Assembly (NCBI RefSeq): GCF_000374025.1
Contig: NZ_KB893205.1
Coordinates: forward strand, 1 to 41,016
Direction of reading: 5' to 3'
DNA from: Spirosoma panaciterrae DSM 21099
GTDB lineage: Bacteria; Bacteroidota; Bacteroidia; Cytophagales; Spirosomataceae
Length of the DNA: 41,016 nt
Shown piece after piece: positions 1-7,577 of this stretch. Under the pieces are notes generated by a model. That model did no database searches. It worked only from the letters and a program-made list of their open reading frames with translations, and was not told the origin of the DNA. Made by a program: the position numbers and the translations under genes. The number at the start of each line of letters is the position of its first letter. Position 1 is the stretch's first letter.

Positions 1-95
1 GCCAGGGTATAATCCAGGAATCGCCCATTGGGTTGGGGTATAGCCAGGGTGAAACTGGTCTTGGCGATGTCAATACCGACATAGATGGTGTTCAT
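1..95 (-). CDS. IS110-family transposase (DEDD recombinase), N-terminal part, runs off left edge
   Basis: The reverse strand from the ATG at 93-95 reads a protein beginning MNTIYVGIDIAKTSF, followed by TLAIPQPNGRFLDYT. This is the classic start of IS110-family recombinases: the GIDIAK motif holds the first Asp (D9) of the RuvC-like DEDD site. Only 31 codons lie in the window; the rest is beyond base 1. The enzyme would move its element in a site-directed way using an RNA guide, as known for this family (established knowledge). The roughly 190 bp upstream of the start are non-coding and match the position of the guide RNA in the IS110 group. The fragment is short, but the motif is highly characteristic. 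Confidence 0.85.
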   Translation of the reverse strand, partial: MNTIYVGIDIAKTSFTLAIPQPNGRFLDYTL

Positions 96-99
96 AGGC

Positions 100-285
100 G
101 TAGTTGATTAAGGCGTTTACCGCTGATGCTTATCGATTCTTTATTCGGGCTTTATGCCCCACGAACTGTTCAAGCTGGCGGTTGAAAACCTCCGTCGGCG
201 ACTCGCATTCCGAGCGGTCTTGGTGACCCTTGACAAAAGATAGTCTACCGACGGAGGCACTCAAAAGGACTGCTACAAACATAGA
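100..285 (-). ncRNA. Candidate bridge RNA in the IS110 non-coding end
   Basis: This stretch lies upstream of the transposase, on the same strand, between the element edge and the start codon. In the IS110 group this is where the bridge RNA is encoded. Seen directly: a perfect 10-bp inverted repeat, CCTCCGTCGG at 189-198 and CCGACGGAGG at 248-257, enclosing 49 nt. No open reading frame is evident. Which loops would be target-binding or donor-binding cannot be assigned without the other end of the element. The call rests on position plus one stem. Confidence 0.45.
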
Positions 286-289
286 ATGA

Positions 290-439
290 CAGAAAATATA
301 CGCTGATACAGTCGCCTACAAAGCCCATATTACAACCCCCCATTTTAAGAAATATAAGGATACCGTAAAGGACATGGTGAAGTCGCTCGAACTGGTCGAT
401 GTTACGCTGGTAGGCGTTGCCAAAAAGCCAGGTATGTGA
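290..439 (+). pseudogene. C-terminal remnant of an antibiotic biosynthesis monooxygenase (ABM) domain protein
   Basis: The frame 290-439 reads QKIYADTVAYKAH, then TTPHFKKYKDTVKDMVKSLE, and ends KKPGM before TGA at 437-439. The YAD..AY.AH..TPHFK pattern is typical of the second half of small ABM-domain (quinol monooxygenase-like) proteins of about 100 aa. A stop codon (287-289) lies immediately upstream in frame, and the N-terminal half is missing exactly where the IS110 end begins, so the gene was most likely split by the insertion. The other part should lie beyond the far end of the element. It is convergent with the dehydrogenase operon. Confidence 0.72.
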
Positions 440-478
440 TGGCGCGTCCGTCCATTTCGATCTCGTTAATACGAACCT

Positions 479-2605
479 TTACAGTACCTTGTCGGGCGTG
501 ATGGGTAATTCACGGACCCGTTTTCCGGTAGCGTTAAAGACGGCATTGGCTATAGCGGCTGCTACACCTACAATGCCCACTTCGCCAATGCCTTTTATCC
601 CCAGCGTATTGACATGTTCATCGTGCTCATTGATGAAAATAGCATCCAGATGACCAATGTCGAGGTTGGCCGGAACATGGTAATCTCCTAAGGAACGGGT
701 TACGAAATTGCCCCAGCGTGGATCGACAACCGATTCTTCGGTAAGGGCCATACCAATACCCCAGACGTTGCCACCGATGATCTGTGAACGGGCCGTTTTG
801 GGATTCAGAATTTTTCCCGCACCTGTTACGGCCAGAAATCGATTTACTCGGACCATGCCTGTCGATTTGTTGACGGCCACTTCAGCAAAATTGGCGTTGA
901 AGCTATGAGCTGAGTATTCCTCCGCCTGTTCGGGGGGCTTGCTATCCACTCGTGTCTGGTAGTCGGTCAACTTTTCTGACAACATCAACTGAGCGGCTGT
1001 GGGGCGAACAAAAAACTGTTTGCCCGATTTGGTCAGCAACTCCTGTGTGATCTTCTCACAGGCATCATTCACCGCATTGGCGTAGCTGGCAGCACCCACT
1101 GAACCCACCGCACCTGCAGCAGGAGGCAGATCGGAGTCGCCAATTTTTACGTGCACGTTCTGAACCGCTAAACCCAGGGCATCGGCAGCCGTTTGGGTCA
1201 GAATGGTATACGTGCCTGTGCCCAGGTCTGCAGCGGCCAGTTCAATGGTAGCCTTTACCTCATTGCCTGTACGGTTTAGCTTTACCAAAGCGGAAGTTGG
1301 TCGTTGATGCGCCGGATAGGTTCCCGCCGAAACCCCATAACCAATCCAGTAATTGCCCTGCGCATTCTGACGAGGTTCGGGTTTCCGTTTTTCCCAACCA
1401 AAGGCTTTCGCTCCTTCACGCAGGCATTGCACCGTTGTCCGCGACGACCAGGGTTTTCCGTTCGATGGGTCGCGTGCGGGTTCGTTTTTGATCCGAAACT
1501 CGATCGGGTCCATTTTTAATGTATATGCCAGTTCGTCCATCGCCGATTCGAGGGCAAAACTCCCCGTCGATTTGCCTGGGCCACGGGTGTAGGTCGGCAC
1601 AATCAGATTCATAGGCACTACCCGGTACGTGATGAGCGAGTTCGGGCTGTCGTACATGATTTTCGAACAGTCGCCACAAGGCTCCACAAATTCATCGTTG
1701 ATAGCGCAGTGGGTGGTGATCTCATGGGCCAGCGCCGTCAGTTTACCATCGGCGGTAGCGGCCAGGCTCACTTTCTGGCGATTGTGCTGCCGAAGTCCCA
1801 CGGAGTTGACCATTTGCTGACGGGTGAGTGCCAGCTTCACAGGACGATTGACCTGTCTGGCCGCAACGGCTGCCAGAGCCAGATTGGCCCATTGACCGCC
1901 TTTTGACCCAAACCCACCACCAATGTAAGGTGACACGATGCGTACCTGTTCGGGTTTCAGATTCAGGGTAGCGGCTGCGGCACTCTGGGCACCATTGACG
2001 ATCTGGGCACTGCTGTATAAGGTAACCTTATCCCCGTTCCATTCGGCAATAGCGGCATGGGGCTCCATAGGGTGATGGTGCTCGATGGGCGTTTCGTATA
2101 CCTCTTCCACTTTGTGGGTAGCCTGCCTGAGCGCAGCCTGTACATCGCCCCGTTTAGCGTCGGCCTTGTCTTTATCTTTGGGCATACGAGCCTGATCGGC
2201 AACCAGATCGAAGTCGACTTTAGGCTCCTTCTTCTCATAGGTAACGTTGATCAGTCGGGATGCGTAACGCGCCTGTTCGAATGTTTCGGCTACTACGATG
2301 CCGATGTTTTGCCCAAAAAACTCAATCTCCGGACTTTGCAGCAACGCTCCCCCACGCAACCCCCCTTTGACATTCAGTTTCGGTGCATTTTTATGGGTAA
2401 TAATCGCCAGCACACCGGGCGCTTTTTCGGCCGCAGCACTGTCAATATCCTGAATCGTACCGGCAGCAATGGTACTTTTGACCAGAAGGGCATAGGCCGG
2501 ATTGGTCACTGTGTGATCCATTGAATACGGCGCTTTGCCCGTTACTTTAGCGATGCCGTCGATGCGGTTGATAGGGGAGCCAACGGCTTTATTCGTGTCT
2601 TTCAT
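479..2605 (-). CDS. Molybdopterin-binding subunit of an aldehyde/xanthine dehydrogenase (PaoC/YagR type)
   Basis: The 708-aa protein is the large catalytic subunit of a molybdenum hydroxylase that oxidises aldehydes or N-heterocycles. It opens with the family signature GSPINRIDGIAKVTGKAPYSMD, shown here only as a short family cue, and carries the glycine-rich cofactor-binding stretch IGGGFGSKGG. Near the C-terminus is GIGEVG, whose Glu (E675) matches the catalytic base of the family. The length fits the PaoC-like branch, which is a separate subunit rather than a fusion. It is the last gene of a three-gene operon and lies 24 bp after the FAD subunit. It has no signal of its own and would be carried out of the cytoplasm with the Tat-bearing subunit. 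The substrate cannot be told from sequence. Its 3' end faces the ABM remnant. Confidence 0.93.
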   Translation of the reverse strand: MKDTNKAVGSPINRIDGIAKVTGKAPYSMDHTVTNPAYALLVKSTIAAGTIQDIDSAAAEKAPGVLAIITHKNAPKLNVKGGLRGGALLQSPEIEFFGQNIGIVVAETFEQARYASRLINVTYEKKEPKVDFDLVADQARMPKDKDKADAKRGDVQAALRQATHKVEEVYETPIEHHHPMEPHAAIAEWNGDKVTLYSSAQIVNGAQSAAAATLNLKPEQVRIVSPYIGGGFGSKGGQWANLALAAVAARQVNRPVKLALTRQQMVNSVGLRQHNRQKVSLAATADGKLTALAHEITTHCAINDEFVEPCGDCSKIMYDSPNSLITYRVVPMNLIVPTYTRGPGKSTGSFALESAMDELAYTLKMDPIEFRIKNEPARDPSNGKPWSSRTTVQCLREGAKAFGWEKRKPEPRQNAQGNYWIGYGVSAGTYPAHQRPTSALVKLNRTGNEVKATIELAAADLGTGTYTILTQTAADALGLAVQNVHVKIGDSDLPPAAGAVGSVGAASYANAVNDACEKITQELLTKSGKQFFVRPTAAQLMLSEKLTDYQTRVDSKPPEQAEEYSAHSFNANFAEVAVNKSTGMVRVNRFLAVTGAGKILNPKTARSQIIGGNVWGIGMALTEESVVDPRWGNFVTRSLGDYHVPANLDIGHLDAIFINEHDEHVNTLGIKGIGEVGIVGVAAAIANAVFNATGKRVRELPITPDKVL

Positions 2606-2629
2606 GAGATTGTTGTTTGCGTCACCGCA

Positions 2630-3637
2630 TTACAGTTTGCCGCCGTTCATGGCTGTTTGCAGCGCCAGAACAATGCTTCGCTTGCCAAGCTCAACTTTAA
2701 ATGCATTGTGAGCCAGTGGTTTTGCGTCGGCCATGACGGCCTCGGCTGCCTGATTGAAATTGGCTTCGGTAGCCTCTTTGCCCACAAGGAGTTGTTCGGC
2801 TTTCAGGGCTCGCCAGGGCTTATGCGCTACGCCCCCCATTGCAATACGGGCCTGTTTGATCATAGCTCCTTCGGTTTCCAAAGCGGCTGCAACCGATACC
2901 AGAGCAAACGCATAGGATGCCCGATCACGAACTTTGAGGTAGTACGATTTATCGGCCAGTCGGTTCGGAGGGAGTTCGATGGCAGTGATCAATTCGCCAT
3001 GCACCAGGTTCGTATCTTTTTCAGGCTGGTTGCCGGGAAGTCGGTGAAAATCCGCGATGGGAATCTGCCGTTCCTGACCAGCCGCATTTCGAACATGGAC
3101 CACTGCATCCAGAGCCGCCAGCGCAACAGCCATATCGGACGGATAAACAGCCACGCATTGATCCGACCAGCCGAAGATGGCGTGCATCCGGTTAATGCCT
3201 TCCCGAGCCCCACAGCCTGTTCCGGGGGCGCGCTTGTTGCAGGGCATAGATACCTCGTAGAAGTACGGGCAACGGGTCCGCTGAAGCAGGTTGCCCCCGT
3301 TGGTCGCCATGTTTCGTAGTTGCCCCGATGCGCCTGCCAGAATGGCCTGGGTCAGCAGCGGGTAATGCTGGCGAATGAGTGGATGGTTGGCGGCATCGGT
3401 GTTTTTGCCGAGTCCACCCATCGAAACCCCTCCCTTGTTGACCCCATTGGCAATGGACTTAACCTCGGCCAGGCCGAGGTCCGAAATGTCGATCAGGGTG
3501 TTGGGCCGTTCCACATCTTCCTTCATCAGGTCTAGCAGGTTGGTGCCACCGGCGAGGAATCTGGCGTTTGGGTTCTCGGTCAGCAGCTTAATGGCTGATG
3601 TGGCATCGTTGGCCCGGGTATAGGTGAAAGGTCGCAT
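2630..3637 (-). CDS. FAD-binding subunit of the aldehyde/xanthine dehydrogenase, with 4Fe-4S insert (PaoB type)
   Basis: The ATG at 3637 (MRPFTYTRANDATSAIKLL) gives 335 aa. A longer frame beginning at 3706 would overlap the preceding gene and adds residues without family character. The FAD site is shown by FLAGGTNLLDLMKEDVERP near residue 50. An insert with Cys residues (RTRCPYFYEVSMPCNKRAPG, followed by TGC) matches the 4Fe-4S-binding loop described for E. coli PaoB, which ordinary xanthine dehydrogenase FAD subunits lack. The subunit passes electrons between the 2Fe-2S clusters and FAD. It starts 31 bp after the 2Fe-2S subunit stop and precedes the molybdenum subunit, so the order is A-B-C. 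Confidence 0.92.
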   Translation of the reverse strand: MRPFTYTRANDATSAIKLLTENPNARFLAGGTNLLDLMKEDVERPNTLIDISDLGLAEVKSIANGVNKGGVSMGGLGKNTDAANHPLIRQHYPLLTQAILAGASGQLRNMATNGGNLLQRTRCPYFYEVSMPCNKRAPGTGCGAREGINRMHAIFGWSDQCVAVYPSDMAVALAALDAVVHVRNAAGQERQIPIADFHRLPGNQPEKDTNLVHGELITAIELPPNRLADKSYYLKVRDRASYAFALVSVAAALETEGAMIKQARIAMGGVAHKPWRALKAEQLLVGKEATEANFNQAAEAVMADAKPLAHNAFKVELGKRSIVLALQTAMNGGKL

Positions 3638-3668
3638 GGCGTAAAGTTGTTGAGAGTGAGGTAAAGGC

Positions 3669-4451
3669 TTAAACCGAACGGAAAACCTGTTCGACCGGCT
3701 TACCACTATACACCTCCTGAATAGCAGCCACTATATTCGGATAGGCTCCGCACCGGCAGATATTCCCCGACATCCGCTCCCGAATTTCTTCGTTTGACAG
3801 CCTTGCCGGGCCTGTTGTTTGGCGCACGTTTTGGGTAACGTAGCTGGCCTGCCCTTTTTTCGCTTCATCCAGCATCGCTACGGCCGAACAGATCTGACCG
3901 GGCGTACAGAAGCCACACTGAAATCCATCGTGTTTGAGAAAGGCATCCTGCATGGGGTGTAGCGTATCGTTTTTAGCCAGTCCTTCAATGGTCTGTACCG
4001 CTTTGCCTTCGCAGGAAGCCGTCAGCGTCAGGCACGACAACACCCGATGGCCATTTACCATCACCGTACAGGCTCCGCATTGACCGTGGTCGCAGCCTTT
4101 CTTTGAACCCGTCAGGTCCAGCCGTTCGCGTAAGGCATCCAGTAAGGTCATGCGCGAATCGACGGTTAATTTCCGGACTGTACCGTTGACCTTGAACGAC
4201 ACGTTAACGGCATTGTCGAGGCTTACTGAAGCGGGTTCGATGGCTGGAGCCGGAGTTAATGGACGCGTTAAAAGCTGCTCGGCCACTGCCGACTGAGCGG
4301 CCAGTATACCTCCGCCAGCCAGTGTCATCAGTTTAAGGAAATGACGACGATTGACGCCGGTATCCAGAATTTCGCTCAGGTCTTCGGGCATCAGATTGGC
4401 AAACAGTCGCTTTTCGTCCTCCGTCAGTTCGGGTGATTCGTGTTCGTCCAT
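3669..4451 (-). CDS. 2Fe-2S subunit of the aldehyde/xanthine dehydrogenase, Tat-exported (PaoA type)
   Basis: From the ATG at 4451 the protein begins MDEHESPELTEDEKRLFANL. A GTG 51 bp upstream (4502) would add 17 residues; ATG is preferred but this is not settled. A twin-arginine motif (NRRHFLKLMTLAGGG) followed by a hydrophobic run points to Tat export of the folded complex. The first cluster site is GCDHGQCGACTVMVNGHRVLSC (four Cys) in a plant-ferredoxin-like fold. The second is CGFCTPGQIC with CRCGAYPN in the all-helical domain. The Tat motif lies about 30 residues in, a longer n-region than usual. It is the first gene of the operon and is divergent from the GH127 gene; the 218-bp gap (4452-4669) must hold both promoters, but no clear promoter box was recognised there. 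Confidence 0.92.
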   Translation of the reverse strand: MDEHESPELTEDEKRLFANLMPEDLSEILDTGVNRRHFLKLMTLAGGGILAAQSAVAEQLLTRPLTPAPAIEPASVSLDNAVNVSFKVNGTVRKLTVDSRMTLLDALRERLDLTGSKKGCDHGQCGACTVMVNGHRVLSCLTLTASCEGKAVQTIEGLAKNDTLHPMQDAFLKHDGFQCGFCTPGQICSAVAMLDEAKKGQASYVTQNVRQTTGPARLSNEEIRERMSGNICRCGAYPNIVAAIQEVYSGKPVEQVFRSV

Positions 4452-4669
4452 CAGAATGGGATCGTTTGAGAGTCGGTATGAGCCCTTTTGCTGGATTTGC
4501 ACGAAGGCTCAGATGAGTAACGACTTAAACCCATCGTTAGGGTGTATTGTTCTACTTATTTATCGGATCGGCGAGGAGGATATTTATCAGCACCTGGGGC
4601 ATTAGAAATCGGGCATCATGCCATTTTACAGATAGCAACGTAATGGCTTATAGCCTAAGCTCCTGACCT

Positions 4670-6724
4670 ATGAAACGTATCCTTACAACTAGGTTGATTC
4701 GGGATGTTGCAGCTTCAGTACTGATGCTGTCGTCGAATCTGATGTTTGCTCAATCGGCAAGCCCTACCCTTCATCGTATTCAGCCCCTAAGCCTGGAGCA
4801 GGTCCGAGTCAATGACCAGTTCTGGAGCCCCAAATTGAAAGTCTGGGATTCGAAAACGGTGTACGATGTTTTTGACAAGCTCGAAGGGAAGTATGAACCT
4901 GACCGAAAAGACCTGATCGACGAAAAGGCGAAGCTAGGCCGGACCCGAAATGCGTTTTTGAATTTCGATTGGGTAGCTCAGGGAAAGAAAAATACAGGCG
5001 AGCATGATGGGCCGCCCTGGTACGATGGCCTGGTTTACGAAACGATTCGGGGAGCGGCCGATTTGCTGGTCGAATACCCTGACCCCAAACTGGAGCAGAA
5101 AATCGATGGGTATATTGATCGTATAGCGGCTGCCCAGGCGGCTGATCCCGATGGCTACATTAACACCTATACAACGCTGGTAAAACCCAATCAGCGGTGG
5201 GGCACTAACGGGGGCGACGATAAGTGGCAGCACGATATCTACAATGCGGGTATGCTCATCGAAGCGGCTGTTCACTACTATAAAGCAACCGGCAAAACAA
5301 AGCTGCTGGATGTAGCCACTACATTCAGTAATTACATCTACCAGCAAATTGGCCCGGCTCCGAAGGCAAATGTAATTCCGGGCCATGGCGGACCCGAAGA
5401 GGCTATTCTGAAGCTCTACTGGCTGTTTCGGGATGAACCCGCGCTGAAGGCAAAAATGAGCGTGCCGGTCAATGAAAACCACTATTATACCATGGCTCGG
5501 TTCTGGATCGAAAATCGGGGTAATTATGGGGAGAAAGACGGGAGCCATGCCCGCAAGAGCGATGAATCGTATAACCAGGACCACATGTCGGTTTTTAAGC
5601 AGAAGACCATCGAGGGCCATGCCGTTCGGGCTACTTTACTGGCTACAGGGGTAGCGGCAACGGCTTTAGAAAACAAAGACGAGCGCTATGTCGAAACGGC
5701 CAATAATTATTGGGACAATATGATCGGCAAACGGATGTTTATTACGGGTGGCGAAGGGGCTATTGCCGATGGTGAGCGGTTTGGGGCCAACCATTTCCTG
5801 CCCGAGTCAGCCTATCTGGAATCCTGTGCGGCCATTGGAGCGGCATTTTTCAGCCAGCGGATGAATGAACTGGAGGCCGATGGAAAATACATCGACGAAC
5901 TCGAACGGGTGTTGTACAACAACCTGCTGTCCAGCGTGTCGCTCGATGGAAGCCATTATTTCTACGAAAATCCGCTGGTAGCTACCGATCATAAACGCTG
6001 GGCATGGCATAGCTGTCCCTGTTGCCCGCCGATGCTCCTGAAAATGGTATCGGCCATGCCGGGTTTTATTTATGCCTACGACAAAGATGCGGTTTATGTA
6101 AATCTGTTTATCGGCAGCGAAGCGACAATTGACCGGAAAGACAGCAAAGTGCACATCCGACAAATGACCCAGTATCCCTGGAAAGGGGAGTCGATTATTG
6201 AAGTTGACCCTTCAGCGAGTAAAGCGTTCACGGTTAAAGTACGGATTCCGGGCTGGGCACATAGCCTGGAAAATCCGTTTGGTTTGTATCGCTCACAAGT
6301 GAGCGAACCCGTTTCGCTTAAAGTGAACGGTAAGGCGATTGCTGTTCACATCCAGAATGGGTACGCGTCTCTTCACAGAACCTGGAAAAAAGGTGACCGG
6401 ATCGAACTAAGTCTGCCTATTCAACCCAGGGTTATTACCCCAAACGATTCGATTCAGACCATTAAAGGGAAGGTTGCGCTGGCAGCAGGACCAATTGTTT
6501 ATGGGTTTGAAGGGGTCGATAACCCCGAATTGACCACGTATGCGTTGCCTGTCGATACATCGCTTCAACTGACGTATAAGCCTGGCCTGCTGAATGGGGT
6601 TAATGTAATTACAGGAAAGGCAACGGATAAGTCGTCGAAAGCCGTGACCTTTACGGCAATTCCATTCTATACATTCGGCAATCGGGGTGTTTATCCGTAT
6701 AAGGTCTGGTTGCCAAAACAATAG
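4670..6724 (+). CDS. Glycoside hydrolase family 127-like (DUF1680) beta-L-arabinofuranosidase, secreted
   Basis: The 684-aa protein has an N-terminal signal peptide (hydrophobic run ending about LMFAQS). The (alpha/alpha)6-barrel signatures of DUF1680/GH127 follow: VRVNDQFWSPKL, WYDGLVYETIRGAADLL, KWQHDIYNAGMLIEAAVHYY, then FITGGEG and FLPESAYLESCAA. In characterised GH127 enzymes a Glu, a Cys and an adjacent Cys pair bind zinc and one Cys is the nucleophile; here E384, C386 and C451-C452 (in SCPCCPP) are the matching set. The expected activity is removal of beta-L-arabinofuranose from plant glycans, though GH146 or related subfamilies cannot be excluded. It stands alone between the dehydrogenase operon and a small antisense gene. 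Confidence 0.88.
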   Translation: MKRILTTRLIRDVAASVLMLSSNLMFAQSASPTLHRIQPLSLEQVRVNDQFWSPKLKVWDSKTVYDVFDKLEGKYEPDRKDLIDEKAKLGRTRNAFLNFDWVAQGKKNTGEHDGPPWYDGLVYETIRGAADLLVEYPDPKLEQKIDGYIDRIAAAQAADPDGYINTYTTLVKPNQRWGTNGGDDKWQHDIYNAGMLIEAAVHYYKATGKTKLLDVATTFSNYIYQQIGPAPKANVIPGHGGPEEAILKLYWLFRDEPALKAKMSVPVNENHYYTMARFWIENRGNYGEKDGSHARKSDESYNQDHMSVFKQKTIEGHAVRATLLATGVAATALENKDERYVETANNYWDNMIGKRMFITGGEGAIADGERFGANHFLPESAYLESCAAIGAAFFSQRMNELEADGKYIDELERVLYNNLLSSVSLDGSHYFYENPLVATDHKRWAWHSCPCCPPMLLKMVSAMPGFIYAYDKDAVYVNLFIGSEATIDRKDSKVHIRQMTQYPWKGESIIEVDPSASKAFTVKVRIPGWAHSLENPFGLYRSQVSEPVSLKVNGKAIAVHIQNGYASLHRTWKKGDRIELSLPIQPRVITPNDSIQTIKGKVALAAGPIVYGFEGVDNPELTTYALPVDTSLQLTYKPGLLNGVNVITGKATDKSSKAVTFTAIPFYTFGNRGVYPYKVWLPKQ

Positions 6725-6801
6725 CCTGCAATTCCTGTGCTTCAGACAGGTCTCCGTCAGCCGAATCGATCTCAGAAGTTCGCGTTTGGTTGGTCGAAAC
6801 A

Positions 6802-7038
6802 CTAGGCATCCAGATGCCAGGCGCGGGTGGTAATTGACTTGGCCCAATCAGGTAGCTTATGATAGTCTGTATAGCCACAGAAAGCGGTTCGGGTGGTTTC
6901 TTTCAGATCGCCACATCGTTCGCAAAACAGCTTGACGGTTTCAACAAACGTCTGGCTATGCCGACCCGACGAGAAGTAGTACGAATCGGTTTGATAATGC
7001 TGAAATTTATGGGCTTTGCAGATCATAAGCTGAGTCAC
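6802..7038 (-). CDS. Small cysteine/histidine protein, possible zinc-binding, unknown function
   Basis: The 78-aa protein begins MTQLMICKAHKFQHYQTD. It carries C7-x2-H10 and a second pair C39-x2-C42 (FCERCGD) plus C54, as in small zinc-ribbon proteins. Composition is coherent (basic and aromatic residues, no low-complexity shadow pattern), which supports a real gene. No family is recognised. It is convergent with the GH127 gene, its stop lying 77 bp beyond that gene's stop. A second small Cys-pair protein lies at 9643-9897. Confidence 0.6.
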   Translation of the reverse strand: MTQLMICKAHKFQHYQTDSYYFSSGRHSQTFVETVKLFCERCGDLKETTRTAFCGYTDYHKLPDWAKSITTRAWHLDA

Positions 7039-7254
7039 GGATTGAATCCGATACCGTTGTTAAGATGAACATGTGTGCTCTTCCTTTGCGGAACAAAACC
7101 AATGCCAAACGTTGTAGGTTGACCCAGCCAGTTGTGTCGAAAGGATTTAGTGGATGCCCCGGTGCAGACGAAGCCGAGTGGATGAACGAATGAAACGCAG
7201 GCATCGTTTATTTAGCGATTACTCCATTGAGTAAGTAATGTTAGGTAATGTAGA

Positions 7255-7286
7255 AACGCCCAGTCCAGTCAGGATTGGGCGTTTTT
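7255..7286 (+). terminator. Rho-independent terminator-like hairpin
   Basis: Arms AACGCCCAGTCC (7255-7266) and GGATTGGGCGTT (7272-7283) pair over 12 bp with one G-T wobble around a 5-nt loop, followed by a short T run (7282-7286). No recognised plus-strand gene ends just upstream, so it may close an unrecognised short transcript. Confidence 0.65.
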
Positions 7287-7405
7287 GTTGGCCGCAGGTA
7301 CACAAATCGGGCTATAGCTCCACAAAGCCATCAGCGGAGAAAGGTAGTTGTGCCGTTTCGGTCATGATCGGATTTAGCGACTGAAATCACGCTTTCAACC
7401 TGCGC

Positions 7406-7432
7406 AACCCGTCATTAGTCATCTTTTTTTTT
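7406..7432 (+). promoter_or_regulatory. Copy 1 of a 26-bp repeated site upstream of the sensor kinase
   Basis: AACCCGTCATTAGTCA, then TC and a run of nine T. The same sequence with one substitution recurs at 9521-9546. The half GTCA occurs twice, 7 bp apart. It lies 145 bp before the kinase start. A binding site for the adjacent LytTR regulator is the likeliest reading (inference). Confidence 0.5.
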
Positions 7433-7577
7433 CGGCCATCCGAAAACCGTATAAACTTATGCGCCTTTCCGAAGAAAAATCAGAACTCGGGAATCCGTTC
7501 GAAGGGTTATTCAGACGGAATGGATCGGCTATGATGTCGTAGCTACGTTATGAATACCTATAAATGAGTACGCACGT

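Larger units (their letters stand above)
1..290 (-). mobile_element. End of an IS110-family insertion sequence
   Basis: The element comprises the transposase start (1-95) and a non-coding end (about 96-290). The right boundary is inferred from the point where a recognisable monooxygenase reading frame begins: codons from about 290 onward read as an ABM domain, while an in-frame TGA sits at 287-289. The boundary is therefore probably within a few bases of 285-292. IS110 elements lack terminal inverted repeats, so no repeat end can be expected to confirm it. The rest of the element lies outside the window. Confidence 0.7.
7039..7577. other. Intergenic region of 539 bp before the sensor kinase gene
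   Basis: It holds a strong terminator-like hairpin (7255-7283) and a 26-bp site that recurs downstream of the kinase/regulator pair (7406-7432). A 42-codon frame on the plus strand from about 7065 (MNMCALPLRNKTNAKRC...) ends before the hairpin but shows no recognisable features; it could mark a short transcript or be chance. No tRNA or conserved riboswitch was recognised. Confidence 0.5.

Noticed and set aside
2057..2524. 155-codon plus-strand frame antisense to the molybdenum subunit
   Set aside because: Same reason: it overlaps a strong gene and has no recognisable features.
2657..3319. 220-codon plus-strand frame antisense to the FAD subunit
   Set aside because: It lies wholly within a well-supported gene on the other strand and its translation has no domain pattern; it is a codon-bias shadow.
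5472..5654. 60-codon frame inside the GH127 gene
   Set aside because: Shadow in another frame of a strongly supported gene.
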